Of a stretch of 64,000 nt of DNA, positions 55,269 through 64,000 are shown piece by piece. The first letter of the stretch is position 1, and every line of letters starts with the position of its first letter. Both the position numbers and the translations under genes were made by a program. This stretch comes from Boswellia sacra (taxonomy: Eukaryota > Streptophyta > Magnoliopsida > Sapindales > Burseraceae). The stretch covers positions 62,001-126,000 of the forward strand of contig SNVD02006955.1 in assembly GCA_013180625.2 (NCBI GenBank). Reading direction: 5' to 3'. Under the pieces are notes generated by a model. The model saw only the letters and a list, made by a program, of their open reading frames with translations, did no database searches and was not told the DNA's origin.

Positions 55269-58113
55269 ATGCTTACTCCCTTTTCACCTCTCTAACAAAA
55301 CCAGCTTACCATGCCAATGTCCGAACATAAAGTTGACCCTTCCTTTTAAACAGTGTGTAGTTTTATTGATATCAATATCCCTAAATGCAATGTTGTGTTT
55401 CTTTAATTTCTTATTTAATGATGATGATTTCCCTTGTTTGTGACAATTTTATAAACTTTGCCGTTGAAAACTCAATAGTTTAATTTTACTTCCTTTCCCT
55501 ATCATGGTGTGACACGCCAAATTGCATTCGCCAATGTCTTGTTAAATTTGTGGCATCAATTGTTTACTATTGCATTCCACACATGTATCTGTGGGTTATG
55601 TGAAATGTTGTTAGACCTATATGGCAACCATGTTATGCCATCGTCAAAACTCCTTGTCTTGGAATAGGAAACACATTGTCCCAACATGGCCGTACAACCA
55701 GTTAGTCTCATTTTTCAAGTAACATCCTTTAACAAAATCGTGCACTCATATTAACAATATTCTTATCCATTTTGGTGTGCATAAATCGTAATTTCACTCA
55801 ATGCCAGTAACCTTAGCAAACTAGTCCAACAACACCTACGTAACTTGCATTCGAATGCAAGAAGTTAGTCACTTACAGGACCCAATTTCCCTTCGGCTTC
55901 AATGCTATTACTTGCGGTAAAACAATGCATACGAGTTTGGTCTTATAGTTATTTATTGAATATTACCTTACCCTGTTCATTAACCGATATTATTATCGAT
56001 CCAATTTCATACGGATACACCTTACTGGTTGTATAACAGGCAATTCATTAACCCTCATCCTTTATATCTTTTTGTAGTTTTCCATTTACATTCCATCCAC
56101 CACCAGCCTAGTGCCCTTTAGTATACATCATGCCAACAAACTATTGGATTACATAACCAGTTTTTGTAACCTGTACCATTGATTACTAAATGTGAACTAC
56201 TAACTTGTGGAGTTACCACATACGATCAGTATCCTCTGTGCGATGACCCGTATTTTATTGATTGTCCCTATCACTATCAGCTAATTCATATTTCCATAAT
56301 TTGTATCTTTTTGCTTGGCTTATTGCTCTAACCATCATTTCACGATGCCTCCTACCCCTACAATTGCATCTCCATGTTCGTTAACATAATTAATTGAGTA
56401 TCAATCTTACAACTGCATACAACTGCATTCAAGCTTCCAGCTCAACAGTCATGTTACATTGGTTGTTAATCTACGAACAACTACGTTATTAAATTGGTTG
56501 CTCTTTTTACAATGCTTCAGAGTTCACATATATTATATTACAATTTTCAAAGTTTTAGTACCTATTGTCATCACGTTAAAACTCTCTATCCTACCCAAGA
56601 AGTTACCACTGTCAATTCATAGATATTCAGCTGTGCTATTAAATATGTAGTACTATATAACGCAAATTAATCGATTATCATTACAAAATATCAGTTAAAA
56701 TGAACATTGTACACCTTGGTATTTCCTTCTTACATCTGCCACATTTTGACCCCTTGATGCCACCATTTAACCTTCATACAATGTGGCCTTGGCACCCATC
56801 TTATACCCCTGGAATAGACTCTCGTCCTGCAAAAGCCGCCCATTCTGACTTATACGTGCCACCTGTAGAAATACATGAACAACTAGTTTCAAAACACCTG
56901 CAGTCACAAATGACACGACACAAACTCATTACACTAAGAAAATCTTTATATCAGATAACGCAATTGTCAGTTTGCAATATTAGTTTGCTTTCCTATTTCC
57001 AGGGCTCTCCTATTATTACAGCATATGTACCTAATGTTTACGTCGCACATACTTATAAAAACTACTGTTCAACATATGTACCTATTAGTTAATTTGCACA
57101 TACTTACAGCAACTACTGTTCCCCTTTCGGTCATAATAAGACACCCTTTTTTTCAATAAATATTAGCACTTCCCAGCTATAAAATTCCCAACATTGGTCG
57201 TATCATCGATCCATTATACCCCTATGTATTTTTACATCACTACACATTCATGTGGCTCGTATATGTTTTTTTTCCTTCTTTGGTAATTATTCTGAATTTG
57301 TTTGCCCCTTCCTCTTCTGCTCCAAAATACCCTACTCTATCAATACTTGCTTCATGTCCCTATCCTGTACATACGCAAGACAGCACAATCATACATTGCT
57401 TACTTTATACCTTTCATCTACATAACTATCCTATATCGATTTCAATTAATTATTTACAAGGTTATTGTTGTCACCTTACAAAGTATAATAAATAGTACAA
57501 AAACGTTGCATTAGCATTACCTACCACATATTAACCAGTCCCCTACACTTCCTTTATCTCAAATGTTGCATGGACAAAGCCGTGAATCCAACCTTGGCGA
57601 CCGTTCTAACCACCCCCTCCCATCCTTATCTTTCCCAAAATTGTGCAAAAGTGAATTGTCCTTCATTTATCTACCACATATTAAATACAGCAGTTAAAAA
57701 TGTAGTAGACATTGCTCCTATAACACATTACGCTATAAAATAATATTAAAAAACAACTGTTGGAGACACACATGTCTACAAATACGTGTGCCCCTTCCCA
57801 ATATATACTATATGGTCATTATAATCAACGATGTTAACTTACACACTTGGTGAAAAGCTTGCGAATATTACTTACATTTCATACTTGCCACACCAACCCA
57901 AAAAGTCATAGTATGACACTTGTTGTGATGAAGGCAGATAATTTGGCGTTTCATCCTTGTTATTATCCGATTTTGTGTTAGGTTCATTCCTATCCATCTC
58001 GCCCATCCACCAGCTGTTGCCTCTCATTTGCTTGTTCTCCCCGAAACATCTACCTCATTCTCCTGGACAGATGAACGCGATAAATCAAAGTCACCTACAC
58101 CACTTTCCTTGCC
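55269..58113. other. Spacer between convergent genes
   Basis: T/C-rich on the + strand with no recognised coding sequence. The 56700-57092 open frame (hydrophobic and Pro/His-rich) is not assigned and may be chance. Confidence 0.4.
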
Positions 58114-60454
58114 TCAATCAGGAACCAAAAACTGATGTCCATTTCTTTCGTAACTCCGTCCTTTTTTATTCCCTACATGGTTATTATCATTCCCTTTTTG
58201 ACGCTGTCTAGCCTTCATTATCGACCCCTCGGGTGCTTTACAAGTTGTCTTCGTGCCCAACCTTCCTACACTTTCCACAACATCAATGATTCTTCTTCCC
58301 ACCTTGCTGAGGTCTCCAAACTCCCTTCCCCTTGAAAATTGGAGGGTCTTTCAAATTTTGCCCTTCCCTGCTCCTTTTTTGTCTACCGTCATTATTATCC
58401 TTCATCTCCTCCATCAGTGTCTGTGCACGTATTGTCATTATATGTTCACTTTCGATCGCCTACTTGTACCCTACATCGCTTTCCGCTGTGAAATGCCACA
58501 TTTTCCTACATGCTGCTGCCAGTGCTCTTATCCTAGCCCTTTTTCTTTCCTCCCACGACTGATTAAGTCTCCGACATGGACAACTGCATTTTAGCTTTGC
58601 TGATTTCATCCACCTTCCCAATATCATGCACCGTGGAATCTGTTCCAAATCTTCTGCCTTCATTACACAAAATATATGGCTACATGGTATCCTTTTCCTC
58701 TCCATCAACTTACAAGAGCATTCCAATTTCTTATTCAGCTGGTGAAACACCACATTCCATTTACTTTGTCGATCCTGGAACTTGCTTAGCTCATATACCA
58801 CCCCTTTAATGTCACTCACTTTTCGATTGACAGTTAAGAGACTCTCAGCACTTATCTCCTCGCATATTATAATGAACACATCCTTTGTACACTTTTCATG
58901 CTTCCTCCTCATATCGTACCAGTGGTGCGTCTGCACCACTGGTTCACTATATTCACAGTCGAAGATGTCTTTGGCCTCAATATTCCTCATTTTATCCAGT
59001 GCCCTCTCCATTTGCCTAATGCACTCTATAAATGTTAGGTTGCTGGTTACATAGCGGTTAACAAACGCATTTAAACTCTCACATCTCTGTGTGCTCTGCA
59101 TTCTTCCAAAGAAATGACTTCAAAGGTATGCTTCAGCCCATAACTCCCGATCCTCGTATAACCTATAACACCATGTATTTTCATCCAGTCCTCTTTTGAT
59201 CAATAACATTTTCCAATTATTCTAAAACTCCCCTACAGTGATGTTTGCAGCCATTAATTTTGCTAGCTTCCCTGTGAATATGGCATCGCCCACCTGCGTT
59301 GTGGCATTCCTACAAAGATGCCAACAACAAAGCCGGTGTGTTACATTTGGCATTATAATCTTTATGGCTTGCCTCATTGCCTTGTCACCATCGGTTATTA
59401 CCCTACAAGGTTGCCTGTTACTCATTGTATTAACAAATGTCCTTAGTAGCCACGTATAAGTATCCACGGTCTCATTCCCGATTACCCCAAATCCAAAACA
59501 ACATGTTTTCATATGGTGGTTAATTCTAATAAACATTACCATCAGCCTGCTATAGCGATTTGTTTTATATGTTGCGTCGAAACCTACCACCTCACCAAAA
59601 ACTTCATAATCAGCCTGAGCTCCACTGTCACTCCAAAACCAATCCGGCAGCCTATTCTCTACATCAACCCTGTATTCAAAGACCAATCCAGGATCAGCCT
59701 CTTTTCTTGCATCTATGTACTCCATCAAAGTTTGAGCATCACCACCACCTTCCGCCTTCCGCCATACTTCATCCATCTTATTTTGCAAATATTTCCTTGT
59801 AAACCTAACATTCTCATATCCATTAGCCATCGACACCATGAATTCCATCGCCTTCGATGTGTTGACTCCCACTTGCCTTAACCCTTTCCCCAATGCGACA
59901 TCTTTCTCCTCGACCTTTCTATTTGAGCGTAGAAACTATGTTCCATATGAACTTGACAATTTATGCATGTGGAGGTTGTGAAACTCCTTCACCTCCCATT
60001 TTCCTGTCTCCTTGTTAATGTTCACTCGAAAAGCTGCCCGACATCTGACCCTTGTCAACCATCTAGGTTGACCCACTTCATCTGTCCTATTCAGCCATTT
60101 ATCACGTCTGAAACCTTCTTTTGCATATACCCAACGTCGAACAGTGTAATTACCAGCATTATCCCTACGAATGATATCCTTTTTAACACTAAACCCTCTC
60201 ATACATGCGTGGTCCATATAGAACTTCTCAGCCTTTTCTAGTGATGCGAAGTCGAAAGGTGGCAAATCTATTTCTCTCCTCTCAAAATCTGGTTCGTCGT
60301 TGTCAACACACTTGGCTCCGTTTTCTTCCCCCCTTAATTTGAAGTCCATGTCCTCTCCACTCGGTACTCCATTTGCTTTACTCTGTGATTCTCCATCCCC
60401 TGTTATGCCTTCCAAGGGCCTGTTATAATTCACCCAACTGCCACCCGCGTTCAT
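58114..60454 (-). pseudogene. FAR1/Jittery-type MULE transposase, three nonsense codons
   Basis: A single frame from ATG at 60454 runs to 58460 (about 665 codons). The FAR1 DNA-binding domain has CMRGFSVKKDIIRRD, TRVRCRAAFRVNINK, WEVKEFHNLHMH. The MULE DDE domain has EVVGFDATYKTNRYSRLMVM, FGFGVIGNETVDTYTWLLRT, VITDGDKAMRQAIK and HRLCCWHLCRNA. Then STQRCESLNAFVNRYV and the SWIM finger (CSCKLMERKRIPCSHIFCVM). Stops are TAG at 59938-59936, TAG at 59224-59222 and TGA at 59122-59120. All keep frame. After a shift near 58300-58460 a tail remains (RIIDVVESVGRLGTKTTCKA). FHY3/FAR1 transcription factors derive from such transposases. Here the transposon neighbours and decay favour a transposase. Confidence 0.9.
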
Positions 60455-62880
60455 CTCCTTATGTAACGACTCATTAATATCTTCGTTGGGTCTACCCCTT
60501 CTCTTTCAGTCGTAATCTATCTCCCTCTCTTACTCGCCTCTATTTAATTTATCCTGCTATAAATCCCCTTATCTCCTTACATGCATTTCACCCCTCCCAT
60601 ATACGCGCAAATAAAGCCATGATGCACGAATCCTGCTTCATAATCACATGTTTATAACGATGGACAATAGACAATCCCTTCTTTTTAACTTTGTATTATT
60701 GCAATAGGAATTTCATTGTCCAAGTTTCTCTACGACCTCTATCCCTTTAAATGGGGGGAGATGTCCAAAGATTGCATATTACTTCACTATGAGTATGTGC
60801 CCTTTCACGTATCCAAACACTCCTTTTTGATGATGCACTTTTGACACTCTTATTTTTCCATTACCGGCCCTTTATACCCTTTTTTTCCCTCCTTTATCTA
60901 CCATCCACTGTACATGTTTCGCGCCATCTATGTCAGCCCTATATAACCCTGTTACTGAATCATCTCCACTTCTCTTTTGAACCAATATCCTGACATTCTA
61001 GAAGATTGATTCAACAAAGACCCCTAACTACTTGTACCGATCGGTACTATTGGTGTTACTTGGAAGCATTTTCAATTTTGTCATTAATAAAATTTATTCA
61101 TTTCTTAATTCAATGTAATTATTACTATTTTCTTCCCCCTTTCTCCGGCCCAATAACATAAATTTTTGGCCGAAATATTTTGCCTCAAATGTTACTTCGC
61201 GCCAGTTTTTCCAATTAGTACACTAGGCTTGTGAGGTCAATTCCCCTTGTTGGGCTTCCCCCTCCCTTTTAATGTCAACTCATCCACCAAAGTGTCAATG
61301 ATGCCTTCTCACTCATTAGCGTTGCCCATTAACATTTGTGCTTCAACTATGGTCCCGTTCCTATCATATTTACATGTAGTTATTCTCCTTTTAAATCCCT
61401 TACATACATATATACATATATGGATATCTATATAAAATTATATTTTATTATATATATTTATATATTTATATATATATATATATATATATATCTCCATATA
61501 TCTAAATATTTATATCCATTTTTTGGGTACATAAACTTTACCTATTGCATACAAATTATCATTTTCCTCTGGAAAAGTTGTCATTAGTTATGTGAAAGCC
61601 GCAACTATCAACTAACTTGTTTAACTGATTATAGACGATACATTTACATTATTTACTTACAATTTTTCTTACCTCTACATAAACCATTTTTACTCTCTTC
61701 ACTTGGTCCTTTTACAACACTGGCAATTTTTAATTTCAGCACATCTACTATATATTGGTATGCAAGATATAGGTATAAGTTATAGTCTTCCTGATATTAA
61801 CAAATAGTTTAGTTTGTATTACAAGAACACACTTCATCCAATAAAAATTTCCTCCAATGTCATTGATGAGATGTCATCTAACACACCTAAAACTTCATTG
61901 TTGTCACATGACAATTATCTATTTTTCATTTTCATAGATCCTTAGTTAATTTAGTTGCACAATGTATTCATATACGAAATTGGGTTACATACTTGGGGCC
62001 TTTGGCCTATGATCACATTGTAGTCAGCCGTGGTTTTCCTCTCCATGGACGGGCCTCTTTGACTTCCTAGCTCAACGCCATGATTCATTGTCTACTGTTG
62101 CTCAGGGTTTGCCTAAATCTTCTGTTCCCATCAAATGTTTAGTATTGTATCCACTTTGCCATAATTCCCCAGGTTGCGACTGTTATCGGTGCACTGCTAT
62201 TTATTTTCATCATGTTTTACATGAGACATTATATTCCTCTTTCATGAAGTTTTAATTTCTGGTGCCATTGCGTTGACTTATAACTCAATGTGGTATATAT
62301 AAATGAATAGTTACCGTAAATCCATGTACACAAAACCCATTTTGGAGGATGGTTACAGATGGCATTCTTCAACCGTGTCCCGGCGTAATAGTATATGCCA
62401 ACCTAACCCATTTTCATCAGTTAAATTGCTGTCGACCGTTGGACTCCTGTAATGAGACATTATTTTGTGATTTAAGTTTGTTGCATTTGTCACTTTTATC
62501 CACTTCTGCACTAAACTTACCTTATTCTTGTATACATCTGTAATGTACACATTATTATTGCAACCATCAAATTAAGGTTTCTTATTTCCATGTCCCAAGG
62601 AAACAGCTTATCAACTAAACCTTTTATTTAACCACCATTACAACCAGATACTCGAAATTAAAGGTGAAAATTGAATACAACAATTCCACAAGCACTAAAT
62701 TTCTTCCCATCTCCACGTCAAATAAATTGACACACACATAGTAACTTTATATACTTTCATGACGACTTCATATTAACAACACTATCAGAAATATCATAAA
62801 CGGCTTTGACTAGTTTACATATCAACCTCTACATTTCATACAATAATGCATAATTACACTGGTCTAAACTATGCTATGTT
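60455..62880. other. Upstream of the transposase; no gene recognised
   Basis: Presumed transposase promoter side (60455-60560 is CT-rich). An (AT)n microsatellite lies at about 61460-61493. I looked for a MULE terminal repeat matching the left side and did not find one. Confidence 0.4.
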
Positions 62881-62899
62881 GCACTACATATAGTTTGCG

Positions 62900-63713
62900 T
62901 GCTAACCTTTGCCCAACTGAAGCTTCTTTGTTTGATTTTTTATTTCCTCCTTCAATAGCCTTTTGTCCTCCGAACCAATTGCTTCAGAATCTTACTCTTC
63001 CTCCAACCATCTTCAACCCCTTACTACATCTTTGATCAAGGCCCATACAGTTCCTTCATGTCCTTCGCCATTATGGCACATATCTTTCTAACATTTTCGG
63101 TATGCACTGTACATTATTGTAATATTAACTCCCCCTCAAACCGCTCCAATCTCTTTCGCAGCTCTGCTTTGGTTTCTACATCTACCTCGCCTCCTTCACC
63201 AATACCATCATAAAATTAAAAGCTTGTGCCCATTCCTTCTCCCTGCTTACCTTTGCCCCTACCACCTTCTGGCACCTCAGTTACTTGGCGACTAGTATCT
63301 GAAGAGCCACCAACGCCGCTGCATAAACCTGTAACTTATACCATTAACAATTATCTCGATATAATCGACAGGCTTAAATAGTACATCAAAGTTATTACAC
63401 GAAACAGACTAATTAGGTTTTTTAATTTGAAGAGGAAATTATTTCTTGTCTTCTTCATAACCGTCTTACTTATAATTGGCTTTGATGAATGTGAACTCTG
63501 AGTCGATATGTTCGCTCCCCCTTGTGATCCGATCACCTTTTGCACTTATGTTGCTCTTCTTCTACGGTAGTCTGCTAATGCTTTCTCTGCTTCCTCTCTA
63601 CTTTTAAAAGACTTGTGTCGGGCATTCGGATGCTGCTCAACCTGTTCTCAAGCTTTCTCCCAATTGTCATATATTCCAGTTTGACGACCTTCAAACACAA
63701 AATACGATTTCCC
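62900..63713 (-). pseudogene. Decayed gene with RNase H1 N-terminal / viroplasmin-like domain
   Basis: On the minus strand after a possible acceptor the frame reads KSYFVFEGRQTGIYDNWEKA, TGA, EQVEQHPNARHKSFKSREEA, EKALADYRRRRAT. This is the small domain found at the N-terminus of eukaryotic RNase H1, which binds RNA:DNA hybrids, and in caulimovirus viroplasmin. Here it looks like a plant or transposon copy, as nothing viral is nearby. A downstream Gln/Ser-rich segment follows (QKVIGSQGGANISTQSSHSS). A charged, probably coiled-coil tail lies near 63210-62900 (VETKAELRKRLERFEGEL, DKRLLKEEIKNQTKKLQLGK). No RNase H catalytic domain was seen. Stops and at least one possible intron break it. Confidence 0.6.
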
Positions 63714-64000
63714 CTAACAATAAATAACAGTTGGATGTTATATCATTATAGTTTTTCATTATTTTCGCATCTTATGGCATTCGGCCACACACTAATTATG
63801 CAGTCAAATTCGTGTATAAAATAATAAACTCATTAACTTACCATTCCTTGCCTACTGACCTGTCCTGTCGATGTTAGTTGAGTTTCTGAGAAACCCTTCC
63901 TCTTTCTCTACATATATGGTTCCTAGGTAGTGTGCCCATATACTCATACTTATGTCACATTCACAGGAAAGTTCTCCTTCTTGCCCCTACTATTGTAGAT
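63714..64000. other. Window end, nothing recognised
   Basis: Possibly the intron and upstream exon of the viroplasmin-like gene. No motif could be read. Confidence 0.3.

Noticed and set aside
59238..60241. Plus-strand frames opposite the FAR1-type transposase
   Set aside because: Shadows of the minus-strand transposase domains.
62900..63713. Endogenous caulimovirus insertion
   Set aside because: Only the small RNase H1/viroplasmin-type domain is present. No viral polymerase, coat or movement protein sequence is near it, and this domain also occurs in plant proteins.
1..64000. CRISPR arrays, bacterial operons, riboswitches
   Set aside because: The window is plant nuclear DNA. The regular repeats present are transposon, rDNA or microsatellite repeats without spacer structure.

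Overview
This window is plant nuclear DNA, almost certainly from a eudicot. It is about two-thirds A+T. It carries an Athila-type Ty3/Gypsy retrotransposon primed by tRNA-Asp, Copia remnants, a CACTA transposon, two Mutator-like elements (MULEs), an L1-type LINE, plant 18S and 25S rRNA fragments, and degenerate CCCTAAA telomere-like repeats. I found no intact single-copy host gene. Every recognisable host coding segment is a fragment or a transposon passenger. The species cannot be named from what is visible.

Layout. 1-1113: an Athila-type LTR cut by the window edge. 1114-7736: AT-rich DNA with a broken NRT1/PTR-family (NPF) transporter fragment and a Copia RNase H fragment. 7740-19877: a 12.1-kb CACTA element with CACTACAAGAA termini, a 3-bp CAT target duplication and a nine-unit subterminal repeat array. 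It contains fragments of four unrelated host genes, some with introns: an AP2/TOE-type transcription factor, the 5' end of importin beta-1, the middle of coatomer delta (delta-COP), and the 3' half of a CbbY-like HAD hydrolase. No transposase is recognisable, so it is a non-autonomous gene-capturing ('Pack-type') CACTA. 20594-21349: a Copia 3' end and LTR. 21350-32973: an Athila element with two 1530-bp LTRs, a PBS, and gag-pol decayed by frameshifts. Between pol and the 3' LTR it carries an intron-free LONELY GUY (LOG, cytokinin-activating phosphoribohydrolase) sequence. 32974-37240: a MuDR-type MULE cut on the left by the Athila element. 37250-38655: an inverted Athila LTR inserted into a LINE (38656-about 43500, minus strand).

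43494-46320: LINE 5' flank, telomere-like repeats and unassigned DNA. 46321-47717: a rearranged rDNA-derived block with the first ~240 bp of 18S, ~110-bp tandem repeats, inverted GC-rich repeats, and a ~300-bp antisense piece of 25S. 48128-53039: microsatellite, small tandem repeats and unassigned AT-rich DNA. 53040-60454: a probable second MULE with two convergent genes, a plant-mobile-domain-like gene (+) and a FAR1/Jittery-type transposase (-). The transposase keeps one frame for about 665 codons, broken only by three stops. 62900-63720: a decayed minus-strand gene with an RNase H1 N-terminal (viroplasmin-like) domain.

How it fits together: this is a nested-transposon region in which two unrelated element classes have independently taken up host coding sequence. 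In the MULE genes, nearly all stop codons can be explained by C-to-T transitions, the pattern expected from deamination of methylated cytosines in silenced DNA. Motif-based names are solid where quoted. Boundaries of degraded elements and 'original residue' statements are inferences from family knowledge and were not computed.
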